DNA of 64,000 nt from NCBI GenBank assembly GCA_013289685.1, contig JABCZL010000002.1, positions 124,001-188,000 of the forward strand. Reading direction: 5' to 3'. This DNA is from Acidobacteriota bacterium (GTDB lineage Bacteria; Acidobacteriota; Terriglobia; Terriglobales; Acidobacteriaceae). This document shows positions 42,082 to 50,455 of the stretch, piece after piece. How positions within the stretch are numbered: the stretch's first letter is position 1; each line of letters starts with the position of its first letter. A program made the translations under genes and the position numbers. The notes beneath the pieces are model-generated. The model saw only the letters and a list, made by a program, of their open reading frames with translations, made no database searches and was not told the DNA's origin.

Positions 42082-44367
42082 ATGCCTGCTTTGCGCGTCA
42101 TTCTTCTTTGGCATCAGCACCAGCCGTTCTATAAGGATCTGGTCACGGGGGAATATCGTCTGCCGTGGACGCGGCTGCACGCGCTCAAAGATTATTACGG
42201 GATGGTGAAGCTGCTGGACGAGTTTCCCAACGTCCACCAGAATTTCAACCTGGTGCCGTCGCTGATGGTGCAGATTCAGGATTATGTCGCGGGGACGGCG
42301 CAGGATCCATTTCTGAGGGTGGCAGCCAAGCCGGCAAAGGAGTTGACGCTCGAGGAGCGCCGCTTCGCGCTGCAATATCTGTTTCAGGCGAATCCGCAGA
42401 ACCTGATCGGGCGCTATCCGCGGTACCGCGAATTGTGGGAACGGTTTCGCGAGCACGGCGATCATCCGGAACGCGCGGAGCGCTATTTTCAGCCGCAGGA
42501 TTTCACCGACTTGCAGGTCTTGTCGCAGATTGCGTGGTTCGACGAGTTCTTTCTGGAAGAGAAAGATGTGGCGGCGCTGGTGGCCAAGGGGCACAGCTAT
42601 ACGCTCGACGATCAGAAATTTGTGATTGCCCGCGAGAAGGAATTGCTGGGAAGAGTGTTGCCGGCGCACGCCGAGGCGGCGAAGAAGGGATCGATTGAGA
42701 TCTCGGCCACGCCGTTCTATCACCCGATTCTGCCGCTGGTGTGCGATACGAGTGTGGGAGCGGTGTCAACTCCGGGATTGCCGCTGCCGCAGAACCGGTT
42801 TCGCCATCCCGAAGATGCGCGCGAACAGCTTACCCGCGGTCTCGATCTGCATGAGAAAGTTTTCGGGCTGCGACCCAAGGGCGTGTGGCCTTCCGAGGGC
42901 AGCGTGTCGGAAGAGGTGCTGGCCATCGCGCACAGCGTGGGTGTGCAGTGGATGGCCACCGACGAAGGCGTGTTGGGGCGGAGTTCGGGCGCATTCTTCG
43001 CGCGCGACGGGACCGGCCGCTTACCGGTGCCGTTGGCGGAAAAGCTCTACAACATCCATCGCTACGAGAACGGCTCGGCGGCGATGCACCTGGTGTTTCG
43101 CGATCACACGATTTCCGATCTGATCGGGTTCGTGTATTCGGGTATGCCTCCAGCGGACGCGGCGCAGCACCTGATTGGCAACATCAAGGAAGCGGCGAAG
43201 CCTGTGCTGGCCACGGGCCGTGATGCGGTGGTGTCGATCATTCTCGACGGCGAAAATGCGTGGGAGTATTACCCGAAGTCAGGACGCGAATTCTTGCGGC
43301 GGTTCTATGACGGGTTGCAGCGCGATTCGGGGATCGAGGCGGTGACAATTTCCGAGGCGATTGCGCGGCACAAAGATTTCGGCAAAATGACCTCGCTGGT
43401 GCCGGGGTCGTGGATCGGGGCTAACTTCAACGTGTGGATTGGCGCGCCCGAGGACAACCGCGCCTGGGACTACCTGCACCACGCGCGCGAATTTTACGCG
43501 CAGAATGCGGCCAGTGCGACCGAGGCGCAGCGCAAGCTGGCCTTTGAGGAAATCCTGATTGCCGAGGGCAGCGACTGGAACTGGTGGTACGGGCCGGAAC
43601 ATCACTCGGCGAACGACCGCGACTTTGACGAGCTGTACCGCAAGCACTTGTCGAACGTGTACCAGGCGCTGGGCGCGGTTCCGCCGGACTCTCTAGCCCA
43701 GCCCATCATGGGGGCGGAAGTGCGTCCGTCGTTTGTGCCCCAGACGGCGTACATTCATCCGCGAGTGGCGGGCGACAAGGTACGTTACTTCGAGTGGATG
43801 GGCGCGGCCATCTACACTGCCGACCACCGCTCCGGCTCGATGCATGGTAAACAATTTCTGCTGGATGCGGTGTATGCCGGCATCGACTCTACTCATGTGT
43901 ATGGCCGGCTGGATTTCATGGGCAACGTGCCGGGGGAAGATTTTGAACTGGTCGTGAACCTGGAGTCATGGGCCAGCGGCGAGCCGCGAGCGCGACGTAC
44001 GCTGCGGGTCGAAGCGTCGGTGCACGAGCGCAAGCTCAACTGCTGGAAGATCGAGAACGGGTCGGAGGATCGGGTGAAGGCGTCGTCGGCGCAACCGGAC
44101 GAACACGTGAAACTCGCGCTGGTGCGGAATTTTGAGTTCAAGCTGCCGCTGGTGTGGTTGCTGGCGACTCCGAGCGCGGCTCCGGCAGATCGAACCGCAG
44201 AACGAGCGGCCGAACGCAAGGCTGGCGCCGTTGCCGTGGCGGCTACCGGCAAATTGCGGCTTCGCTTCAGCTTATGGCAGAATCGGCTGCCGGTGGATTC
44301 GTTGCCGTTGGAGGGATGGATCGAGCTGCAGGTGCTGAGCGAGGGAGATTTGATTTTTGGGGCGTGA
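42082..44367 (+). CDS. glycoside hydrolase family 57 alpha-glucan enzyme
   Basis: The 761-residue protein starts ALRVILLWHQHQPFYKD, the conserved GH57 region I (HQHQP). Later it has GVWPSEGSVSEEVL with the catalytic nucleophile Glu in WPSEGS and IILDGENAWEYY with the acid/base Asp. A C-terminal domain of about 200 residues follows (YFEWMGAAIYT). GH57 members include amylopullulanases, 4-alpha-glucanotransferases and glycogen branching enzymes. The sequence does not decide which. It probably works on glycogen or maltodextrins; glgB is nearby. No signal peptide is seen, so it is cytoplasmic. Confidence 0.93.
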   Translation: MPALRVILLWHQHQPFYKDLVTGEYRLPWTRLHALKDYYGMVKLLDEFPNVHQNFNLVPSLMVQIQDYVAGTAQDPFLRVAAKPAKELTLEERRFALQYLFQANPQNLIGRYPRYRELWERFREHGDHPERAERYFQPQDFTDLQVLSQIAWFDEFFLEEKDVAALVAKGHSYTLDDQKFVIAREKELLGRVLPAHAEAAKKGSIEISATPFYHPILPLVCDTSVGAVSTPGLPLPQNRFRHPEDAREQLTRGLDLHEKVFGLRPKGVWPSEGSVSEEVLAIAHSVGVQWMATDEGVLGRSSGAFFARDGTGRLPVPLAEKLYNIHRYENGSAAMHLVFRDHTISDLIGFVYSGMPPADAAQHLIGNIKEAAKPVLATGRDAVVSIILDGENAWEYYPKSGREFLRRFYDGLQRDSGIEAVTISEAIARHKDFGKMTSLVPGSWIGANFNVWIGAPEDNRAWDYLHHAREFYAQNAASATEAQRKLAFEEILIAEGSDWNWWYGPEHHSANDRDFDELYRKHLSNVYQALGAVPPDSLAQPIMGAEVRPSFVPQTAYIHPRVAGDKVRYFEWMGAAIYTADHRSGSMHGKQFLLDAVYAGIDSTHVYGRLDFMGNVPGEDFELVVNLESWASGEPRARRTLRVEASVHERKLNCWKIENGSEDRVKASSAQPDEHVKLALVRNFEFKLPLVWLLATPSAAPADRTAERAAERKAGAVAVAATGKLRLRFSLWQNRLPVDSLPLEGWIELQVLSEGDLIFGA

Positions 44368-44387
44368 GAAGTGAATCGAGGTTCAAG

Positions 44388-44606
44388 CTAAGGAAAATCG
44401 ATGAGCTCGTAGATTTTCGCATTGTCCAGCTGTAACGATCCGGGCCTTTTGGATTCAATGACGGGCGGCGGTTTACGCCTGGAGAGCATCGCTTTGATAG
44501 AGCAAAGGATTAGAGCGTTGACCGTAGCGCCTTCCCGATGCGCCATTTTCTTCAGCCGAGATTGAATCTTGGCCGGAAGGTCGAGTCTAATTCTCACAGA
44601 CCCCAT
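44388..44606 (-). CDS. RHH-type antitoxin-like protein, no toxin partner
   Basis: A 72-residue protein: SVRIRLDLPAKIQSRLKKMA and EGATVNALILCSIKAML form a ribbon-helix-helix DNA-binding core, and the C-terminus LQLDNAKIYELIDFP resembles toxin-binding tails of antitoxins. The frame extends further upstream but I start at the ATG at 44606 because homology begins there. It is convergent with GH57, and its minus-strand neighbour is a secreted protein with a terminator in between. No PIN, RelE or other toxin frame was found beside it. Confidence 0.6.
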   Translation of the reverse strand: MGSVRIRLDLPAKIQSRLKKMAHREGATVNALILCSIKAMLSRRKPPPVIESKRPGSLQLDNAKIYELIDFP

Positions 44607-44632
44607 TCTTGCATAAGACCAGCAAAAGGGAA

Positions 44633-44661
44633 AACGCCGGACGCTTGCGCTGTCCGGCGTT
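44633..44661 (-). terminator. Rho-independent terminator of the glycine-zipper gene
   Basis: AACGCCGGAC and GTCCGGCGTT pair perfectly over 10 bases around a 9-base loop. On the minus strand the stem is followed by TTTTCCCTTTT. It lies just downstream of the gene ending at 44690. Confidence 0.8.
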
Positions 44662-44689
44662 CGAAAGAGGCTTCTGGAGAAAATCCTGT

Positions 44690-45358
44690 CTAGTTGCTGC
44701 CGCCGCCGTTTGCGGGTGTTGGGGCGGGCGCAGTGCCCACCGTTAGGGGGCGGTTCAATTCCAAGGTGAGTTGGGTTCCGGCGGGCAGAGTCGCGGAGCG
44801 GTGTTTGACCAGCCAATGAGTTGTGGTCCCACCCGCGCCGATTGCGCCGCCGACCAATATTCCTACCGGACCGCCGATCAGTCCACCAATCAGCATGCCG
44901 CCGGCTGTGCCGGCGCCGGCCTCGATCTTGTCGCCCCGGTCATGGCCTAATCCCTTGAACTGTCCTTCTTGATTCACGTCGGCGCCTTTAATGTTGGTGT
45001 CGACCAGCGTCGCATCGAGGTAGTAGCGCTCGCCGGTGGGAAGAATCACGGCTTCCGGCAGAATTCCGATGGTCGGCTTGCCCGAGATGCGGCGCGGCTC
45101 GTTCACCTTGGTGACGCGGCCTTCGACGGTCGCTCCCACGGGAATCAACGTATTGCCGTTGACCACGACCGCCTGGGTGACTCTTGCCTGAAAGGGATCT
45201 CCAACTCGATTGCTAAATGTGGCGAGCGTCGTGTCGAGCCGCACCATCAGGGCAGTTCCGGCGGGGACGGGAGAACTGGTCTGGGCCGCGAGCTGGGCCG
45301 CGGACAACGATGCCAGCAGCAGGCCGGGGAGCAGCATCCATTTCTTCATTGTCTTCAT
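44690..45358 (-). CDS. secreted glycine-zipper protein
   Basis: A 222-residue exported protein with a signal peptide (WMLLPGLLLASLSAAQLAAQ). The middle has VGDPFQARVTQAVVVNGNTLIPVGA, a TrbI/Type IV secretion-like beta fold, and the later part has AGGMLIGGLIGGPVGILVGGAIGAGG, a Gly-zipper membrane-association motif. A Pro/Gly-rich tail follows. AGGAGG lies 10 bases before the ATG. Proteins like this occur widely in acidobacteria; their job is unknown. A Rho-independent terminator ends the gene. Nothing suggests an operon partner. Confidence 0.75.
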   Translation of the reverse strand: MKTMKKWMLLPGLLLASLSAAQLAAQTSSPVPAGTALMVRLDTTLATFSNRVGDPFQARVTQAVVVNGNTLIPVGATVEGRVTKVNEPRRISGKPTIGILPEAVILPTGERYYLDATLVDTNIKGADVNQEGQFKGLGHDRGDKIEAGAGTAGGMLIGGLIGGPVGILVGGAIGAGGTTTHWLVKHRSATLPAGTQLTLELNRPLTVGTAPAPTPANGGGSN

Positions 45359-45812
45359 GGGGAGGGTACCTCCTGGAATCCGAAGCGCTCTATTGACTCT
45401 AGTCTACCCCGAAGGCCGCGACAATACGCACACAGGACAGGGAACCAGCGGCGATAAGGGCAGGGTGGGGATGGCCGAATGGTCGCTTCCGAACGGGGAT
45501 ATGGGCAGCAACCAGTGTGTCGGGCGTCACACAGCGTTCATGGCCATCCGATATAATCGTTGGTTCCCAAAATCGGTTTGCAGACACAATATGGGAAAGA
45601 GTTATGCGGGGGAGCGCATTTTGGCAGGGCACGGCGTCAGGAGCGGGAAGACTCATTCTGGACGGCTTCGAGTTCCCCCCAGTGGCTAAAGCCGGTTTTC
45701 ATTTGGGACAAGTTTCGGCGCGGCTTGAAGCCGCGCCCTTTCAAGGCGAAACGTGTCAAAAGCGAAAACGTGTCAAGGGTGAAACGTGGCAATTCGTTCT
45801 TCAAGGACTCTT
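45359..45812. other. 454-base spacer between glycine-zipper gene and aminotransferase gene
   Basis: No supported gene. It should hold both divergent promoters. The right part carries a hairpin-rich repeat element (45672-45745), then short GAAACGTG/GTGTCAA repeats (45755-45790), before the AAGGA of the aminotransferase gene. Confidence 0.5.
45672..45745 (+). repeat. CTAAAGCC/GGCGCGGCTTGAAGCCGCGCC hairpin element
   Basis: Starts near CCCCAGTGGCTAAAGCCGG and ends with the palindrome GGCGCGGCTTGAAGCCGCGCC (about 45718-45740), then CTTTC. It belongs with 48692-48765 and the flanks of the 90-bp repeats as one loose family. Confidence 0.65.
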
Positions 45813-47150
45813 ATGACCACAACTCTGACCACTTCCTCCATGACTGGACAGGAAATCGTTGATCTCACCAAGAAGCACACGCTGTTTGAGTGGTCGGCGC
45901 AATCGAAGGTTGATCCCATCCCCGTGGCGCGCGCCAAGGGCATTTACTTCTGGACGCCCGAGGGCAAACGCTTCATCGACTTCAACAGCCAGTTGATGTC
46001 GGTCAACATTGGTCACGGGGACGAGCGCGTCATCCGGGCCATCCACGAACAGGCGCAGACGCTGTGCTATGCGAATCCGTTCATGGCGACGGAGCCGCGC
46101 GCGCGGCTGGGAGCGAAGCTGGCGGAGATCACTCCGGGCGACATTGACACGTTCTTTTTCACCAACGGCGGAGCTGAGGCTAACGAGAACGCAATCAAGA
46201 TCTCGCGCTTCTTTACCGGACGTCACAAGATCATCGCGCGTTACCGGTCTTACCACGGCGCGACCGCGGGCGCTATTTCGCTGACCGGCGACCCGCGGCG
46301 CTGGGCCGCTGAGCCCGGCATCCCGGGCGTGGTGCGGGTGCTCGATCCTTATCACGGCATCGAGCGCGGGTGGGAATCGGCGGAGACCTCGCTGGCCATG
46401 ATCGAAGAGACAATCCAGCTTGAGGGCCCGCAAACGATTGCCGCCTTCATCCTCGAAACCGTGGTTGGCACCAACGGCATTCTGATTCCGCCCGACGGAT
46501 ATCTCGAGGGCGTGCGGAAGCTGTGCGATAAGTACGGCATCCTGATGATTGCCGACGAAGTGATGGCCGGTTTTGGGCGCACGGGTGAGTGGTTCGCCAT
46601 CGACAACTGGAAAGTCGTTCCGGACTTGGTCTGCATGGCCAAGGGATTGACTGCGAGCTACCTGCCGCTAGGTGCCGTGGGGATGCGGCATCATATTGCG
46701 CAGCACTTCCAGGACAAAGTTTTCTACGGCGGGCTGACTTACAACTCGCATCCCATGGGCTGCGCCGTGGCGCTGGCCACGATCCGCGTGTACGAAGAAG
46801 ACCACCTGATCGAGAACGCGAAGAAGATGGGCGCGATCATGAAGCAGCTTGGCGCTGAGTTGCAGGCGAAACATCCGTCGGTGGGGGCGGTGCGGTCGAT
46901 CGGGCTGTTTGGCATCGTGGAACTGGTGCGCAGCCGGAAGACGCGGCAACCGATGGCTCCGTTCAACGGGACTTCGGAGGAGATGGGCGCGCTTGGACGC
47001 TTTTTCCGCGAGCAGGGGCTGTACACGATTGTGCGCTGGAACTCGTTCTATACGAATCCTCCGCTATGCATTAACGAGCAGCAACTGCGGGAGGCGTTTG
47101 CCATCATCGACAAGGGGCTTGAGATTACGGACAGGGCGGTGAAGGACTAG
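45813..47150 (+). CDS. class III aminotransferase (taurine:pyruvate aminotransferase-like)
   Basis: A 445-residue PLP enzyme. It has NIGHGDERVIRAIHEQAQ near residue 60, the PLP-phosphate region TNGGAEANENAIKISR, DEVMAGFGRTGEW with the ring-stacking/phenolic Asp, and the Schiff-base Lys in CMAKGLTASYLPLGA. Sequence pattern is nearest to taurine-pyruvate and related omega-aminotransferases, but substrate choice is not readable. The ATG at 45813 has AAGGA 5 bases before. No sulfoacetaldehyde or transporter gene is next to it, so taurine use is not supported by context. Confidence 0.88.
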   Translation: MTTTLTTSSMTGQEIVDLTKKHTLFEWSAQSKVDPIPVARAKGIYFWTPEGKRFIDFNSQLMSVNIGHGDERVIRAIHEQAQTLCYANPFMATEPRARLGAKLAEITPGDIDTFFFTNGGAEANENAIKISRFFTGRHKIIARYRSYHGATAGAISLTGDPRRWAAEPGIPGVVRVLDPYHGIERGWESAETSLAMIEETIQLEGPQTIAAFILETVVGTNGILIPPDGYLEGVRKLCDKYGILMIADEVMAGFGRTGEWFAIDNWKVVPDLVCMAKGLTASYLPLGAVGMRHHIAQHFQDKVFYGGLTYNSHPMGCAVALATIRVYEEDHLIENAKKMGAIMKQLGAELQAKHPSVGAVRSIGLFGIVELVRSRKTRQPMAPFNGTSEEMGALGRFFREQGLYTIVRWNSFYTNPPLCINEQQLREAFAIIDKGLEITDRAVKD

Positions 47151-47182
47151 TTCCTCGTTCGGCTGAGCTTGCTCCTCGAGTC

Positions 47183-47228
47183 AAAATCCCCACCCTCTCG
47201 CGAAGTGCGCGAGAAGGGTGGGGCACCC
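47183..47228 (+). repeat. AAAATCCCC hairpin family, copy C
   Basis: CCCCACCCTCTCGCG pairs with CGCGAGAAGGGTGGGG, flanked by AAAAT and CACCC. It lies between the aminotransferase gene and the small secreted-protein gene. Confidence 0.8.
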
Positions 47229-47287
47229 AGATCCTCTGTCGATCCTCTGCGGTAGAATCAAGCATATTCCGATTCGCGGAGACCTTG

Positions 47288-47518
47288 ATGAAAAAATTTG
47301 GGGCTACGATCCTGTTGGGCTTGTTGAGTGTTGGGTGGTCGGTTCAGGCCACGGCGCAGATGCGGGCCAATGGCATGCCCGAGAGCCGCGAGGCCCGGAA
47401 GGCCGCGAAGAAGCAGCAGAAGGCGCAGAAGAAGTACGCCAAGGCGCAGCGGAAAGCGGAGCGCAAGATGTTGAAGACGGAGCGCAAGGGCACGAACTAC
47501 CCGAAGCAGCAGTTCTGA
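47288..47518 (+). CDS. very basic small secreted protein
   Basis: A 76-residue protein with a signal peptide (KKFGATILLGLLSVGWSVQATAQ) leaving a mature chain of about 50 residues that is mostly Lys, Arg, Ala and Gln (AAKKQQKAQKKYAKAQRKAE). GGAG is 6 bases before the ATG. Such chains are helical and could bind nucleic acids or acidic surface polymers. No family is recognised. Its codon pattern is repetitive, which could inflate an artefact, but the start signal and signal peptide argue that it is real. Confidence 0.65.
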   Translation: MKKFGATILLGLLSVGWSVQATAQMRANGMPESREARKAAKKQQKAQKKYAKAQRKAERKMLKTERKGTNYPKQQF

Positions 47519-47729
47519 TCCATCCTAGGCTGATCTCGCGAAATGATCCCAAGTTGAAAATTGGCTGGAACCGTTGCGGGGTACGGGATTTGGCGGCTGG
47601 GAGGCTGCCGCGACGGCGCAATGATTCGCTTGCACGTTTTGCCCGCTGGGGGCACAATTAGGGGTCAAAAAAATGCCCTATCTGGCTGGAGTGGAGCGCC
47701 CAGTGTGCCACTCGGAAAAAGGTCGAAAA

Positions 47730-48602
47730 ATGAAAAACAATCGGATCTTGATGACGGTGTTCAGGTCGTTGTTGTTTACCGCGTTGTTCGGCGCGCTTGC
47801 GCTTACGGGGTTCGCACAACAAACCAGTTCCAATGCAAACGCACAGCCGGCCGCGACGGGTGCTCAATCTCCAGCTTCCCAGAGCACCAGCGATCTCGAG
47901 CCGTTGCCTGCCCCGACGCCCAAGGATTTCTGGGACGGCGACGATCCGAACCTGGTGAATCTGGTGACGCACCCGTTTGCCAACAAGAAGTACGTGCAGC
48001 GGCAGGTGGCGCCCATCCGGGACCGCCTCAACGAACTGGATGAGTTGACCACGGAAAACGGAAATCACATTAAGGACGTGGACGCGCGCGCCCAGCGGGG
48101 CATTCAGCTGGCGTCGGAAAAAAGCAGCCTGGCGGACCAACATGCCTCAGACGCGGCCAGCAGGGCGCAGTTGGCGCAGACGGCGGCTACGCAGGCCTCC
48201 ACAAGGGTATCGACAGAAGAGCAGGTCGTGGGCAACCTCGACAAATACCAGGGGAGTGGGCAGACTGAAATTCGCTTCCGTGCTGGCCAGACAGTTCTGA
48301 GCAAGGCGTCGAAGGACGCGCTTGACGAGATGGCGGCTCCGCTGAAGGTTGAGCGCAACTACATTATCGAGGTTCGCGGGTTCTCCGCCGGTCACGGTCA
48401 GGCTGCGATTGCCAGCTCGCAGAAGATGGCGGACTCGGTGGTGCGATATCTAGTGCTCAACCATCAGATTCCGGTCTACCGCATTTATGTGATGAGCCTG
48501 GGCAATGCGCCGGTGGAGGGAACCGCGGCGAAGCATAGCAGCGGGGGACGAGTGGAAGTTAACCTGATGAAAAATGATCTGGTCGGTTCCGTGCAGCACT
48601 GA
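47730..48602 (+). CDS. OmpA C-terminal-domain protein
   Basis: A 290-residue exported protein: signal peptide (LLFTALFGALALTGFAQQ), a Gln/Ala/Ser-rich linker, a helical region with HPFANKKYVQRQVAPIRDRL and Ala-rich coiled coil (about 105-170), then an OmpA-like peptidoglycan-binding domain: FRAGQTVLSKASKDALDEM and IIEVRGFSAG, ending SSGGRVEVNLM. No beta-barrel is present, so it is a periplasmic or lipid-free cell-wall anchor. The start is the ATG at 47730 with AAAGG upstream. A strong terminator follows directly. Confidence 0.85.
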   Translation: MKNNRILMTVFRSLLFTALFGALALTGFAQQTSSNANAQPAATGAQSPASQSTSDLEPLPAPTPKDFWDGDDPNLVNLVTHPFANKKYVQRQVAPIRDRLNELDELTTENGNHIKDVDARAQRGIQLASEKSSLADQHASDAASRAQLAQTAATQASTRVSTEEQVVGNLDKYQGSGQTEIRFRAGQTVLSKASKDALDEMAAPLKVERNYIIEVRGFSAGHGQAAIASSQKMADSVVRYLVLNHQIPVYRIYVMSLGNAPVEGTAAKHSSGGRVEVNLMKNDLVGSVQH

Positions 48603-48621
48603 CAGGTTCTTAGCGTTCAAG

Positions 48622-48658
48622 GAGCGGGCGAGTCGACGGCGACTCGCTCTTTTCTTTC
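48622..48658 (+). terminator. Rho-independent terminator after the OmpA-like gene
   Basis: GCGAGTCG at 48628-48635 pairs perfectly with CGACTCGC at 48640-48647, with a four-base ACGG loop, followed by TCTTTTCTTT. It lies 20-50 bases after the stop codon. Confidence 0.88.
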
Positions 48659-48691
48659 CTCTAGATGTCATGGTGAAGCAAATGCGGACTC

Positions 48692-48765
48692 TGGCCCTCA
48701 GGGGCTAAAGCCCGTATTTTTTTGTGGCGTGGGCGGCACGGCTGAAGCCGTGCCCTTCCCAACCT
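48692..48765 (+). repeat. CTCAGGGGCTAAAGCCC hairpin element
   Basis: CTCAGGGGCTAAAGCCCG, a T-run, then the palindromic GGCACGGCTGAAGCCGTGCC and CTTCCC. It matches the layout at 45672-45745 and the left flanks of both 90-bp repeats. Confidence 0.7.
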
Positions 48766-48830
48766 CGCGTCCTTCCCAACCCCTCGTCCTTCCAAACCCC
48801 CGCGTCCTTCCCAACCCCGTGCCCTTTTCT
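48755..48830 (+). repeat. degenerate CGTCCTTCCCAACCCC tandem repeat
   Basis: Four to five units of GTCCTTCCCAACCCC-type sequence with period near 16-18 follow the hairpin element. The spacing varies and units are not identical, so it is a low-complexity repeat, not a CRISPR array. Confidence 0.65.
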
Positions 48831-49013
48831 GAACCCGTATCCTGTGGATTGGTTGGTAACTGCTGGAGGATTGCACATTCGTAATTTGAAAGTAGTTACT
48901 ACTGGCGGCAGAATCAGGGTAACCACTTCGAAGTCCAGCAAACGCAGCTTCTTGTCGGGGAGCGGCGCCGCTGAACAAAAACAATTCTGGCCGGATTGGA
49001 ACGTGAGGTAGTC

Positions 49014-49442
49014 ATGTCTCGCGCGAAGGCAAGAATTCTCTGTATTGACGACCACTGGAACGGGCTGATTGGGCGGAAGATGCTGCTCGAACAGAGCGGC
49101 TATGAGGTTTTGGAAGCGAGTGGCGGGGACGAGGGGCTGAAGTTGTTCCGCAAGCACGCCGTGGATGCGGTGGTCCTCGACTACCAGATGCCCGGGATGA
49201 ACGGCGACGTAGTGGCCGCGAAAATGAAGCGGATCAATGCGCGCGTGCCGATCATGATGCTGTCCGCCTACGAACCTCTGCCCAAGAGCAAGCTGACGTC
49301 GGTGGACTCGCTACTGTCGAAGTCCCAACCGCCGAACATTCTTTTGTCCAGCCTGCAACGTCTGTTGAACGACGGTCACAGACCGTTCTTCTCCCGCTGG
49401 CTCGATCATTGGAAGAACCGGAATCAGGGGGTGACGCATTGA
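49014..49442 (+). CDS. single-domain response regulator (CheY-like)
   Basis: A 142-residue receiver domain. It has ILCIDDHWNG (acidic pocket; only one Asp pair), VVLDYQMPGMNGD with the phosphoacceptor Asp, a Ser/Thr switch (MMLSAYEP) and Lys in LLSKSQPPNILL, then a basic C-terminal tail (SRWLDHWKNRNQ). No output domain. It starts at the ATG at 49014 (GAGG 4 bases upstream) and its stop overlaps the start of the next gene, so the unit is translationally coupled. The kinase partner is not nearby. Confidence 0.85.
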   Translation: MSRAKARILCIDDHWNGLIGRKMLLEQSGYEVLEASGGDEGLKLFRKHAVDAVVLDYQMPGMNGDVVAAKMKRINARVPIMMLSAYEPLPKSKLTSVDSLLSKSQPPNILLSSLQRLLNDGHRPFFSRWLDHWKNRNQGVTH

Positions 49443-49666
49443 ACTTCCTGAAGCAGTTCCTAGCAAGAGGCTGTAAGCACCGGTTCTCGTGGCCGCGAAT
49501 CGATGAAATCGGCCGTTATTATCAGAGATGCCCGATTTGTGGAACCGCCTACGAATACGACTGGGCATTGATGCGACGGACGGACCGGCTGCTGGCGGCG
49601 GTTATCGAGCCCAATGGGGTGGAGATGCTTTCTCCAACCTCTCAGGGTTTGTCTTCCCTGAAATAG
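49439..49666 (+). CDS. small Zn-ribbon-like protein
   Basis: A 75-residue protein starting at TTG (AGGGGG 7 bases upstream), overlapping the response-regulator stop. A cysteine/histidine region, ARGCKHRFSWPR and YYQRCPICGTAYEYDW, has one Cys-x-x-x-His or Cys pair and one CPIC pair, fitting a zinc ribbon. This pattern is familiar from short acidobacterial proteins. The rest is polar. Role unknown; its coupling to the response regulator suggests a signalling or protein-binding adaptor. Confidence 0.7.
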   Translation: MNFLKQFLARGCKHRFSWPRIDEIGRYYQRCPICGTAYEYDWALMRRTDRLLAAVIEPNGVEMLSPTSQGLSSLK

Positions 49667-49691
49667 GCGAACTGAAACAGGCGAACTGGGA

Positions 49692-50093
49692 ATGGCACAC
49701 TCTCCTCGAATGCGGCCCGGAACACGCGCTATGCGCGTAAGCCTGCAGGGCAGAATTTCCGCGACAGTCGTGCTCGAAAATGGACGACAGGTATCCGCCA
49801 AGGTGCATCAGCTCTCCGTCACAGGAGGGCTGTTGGAACTGCCGACATGCCTGGAAGAACGAGCCAAGGTGAGCCTGAGCCTTCCGATTGGCGCCGACAT
49901 CTTGCGCCCGCATGCTGAAATGCTGTTCCCGATGTGGAGCGCGCAGGGCTATCTGCAGCCGTTCCGGTTTACCCGTCTTTGGGCGCAGGAACGGCAGATC
50001 CTGGAAGCGGAAATTAGCGAACTGCTCAAGCAAACCCTGGCGCGATCCACCGTAACGAACGGGCCGGGCTCGCGCCCTCGCCGCATGCGTTAG
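49692..50093 (+). CDS. PilZ-like protein
   Basis: A 133-residue beta-rich protein with VHQLSVTGGLLELP, a diverged version of the PilZ D/NxSxxG motif, and an N-terminal basic part (RMRPGTRAMRVSLQG) where the RxxxR motif should be. The c-di-GMP residues are only partly conserved, so binding is uncertain. It follows the Zn-ribbon gene by 25 bases in the same direction. Together the response regulator, Zn-ribbon and PilZ genes make a compact signalling operon. Confidence 0.6.
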   Translation: MAHSPRMRPGTRAMRVSLQGRISATVVLENGRQVSAKVHQLSVTGGLLELPTCLEERAKVSLSLPIGADILRPHAEMLFPMWSAQGYLQPFRFTRLWAQERQILEAEISELLKQTLARSTVTNGPGSRPRRMR

Positions 50094-50455
50094 AACCTCA
50101 TTCTAAGGTGCGAACGCATCTAGCCACCTCATTTTGGGGGTTGCCAAATGGGGTTTGGCTGGGAGATGATGCTGGCCCTGGGGGCAGTTGGGGCCTGTCC
50201 CATTTTGGGAAGCGGGAAGAAATTGTGATTTGAGCCACTGTTCGCTTCGGTGCCCTCAGGTCATAATGCCAACCAACTGGTTCGCGGCCTCCCTCAGGCG
50301 TTTGAGCCAGAGCAATCGAACAGGCAAGTTTGTTTGGCGGTAACCTTTCTCTGCGGGAGGAGGCGTTGCCGCGACTGGTTGCACTTCGCGGAAGTTCCAC
50401 TTGCGAAGGCGCACGGTGCTGACCCCAGGGAATCCCATGAAGTGAAAGGTTGGCT
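50094..50455. other. 362-base spacer before the multi-PAS regulator
   Basis: No gene, repeat or recognisable sigma-54 promoter was seen (no TGGCAC-N5-TTGC). AAAGG sits 7 bases before the downstream ATG. Confidence 0.5.

Larger units (their letters stand above)
48603..49013. other. 411-base intergenic region, repeat-rich
   Basis: It holds the terminator, the hairpin element and the tandem repeat listed separately; from 48840 to 49013 I see only the upstream region of the response-regulator gene, with GAGG 7 bases before its ATG. Confidence 0.5.

Noticed and set aside
48755-48830. CRISPR array
   Set aside because: Units are short, variable and contiguous without unique spacers, and no cas gene is present.
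50094-50455. Sigma-54 promoter for the multi-PAS regulator
   Set aside because: GG and GC words occur but not with the required TGGCAC-N5-TTGC spacing.
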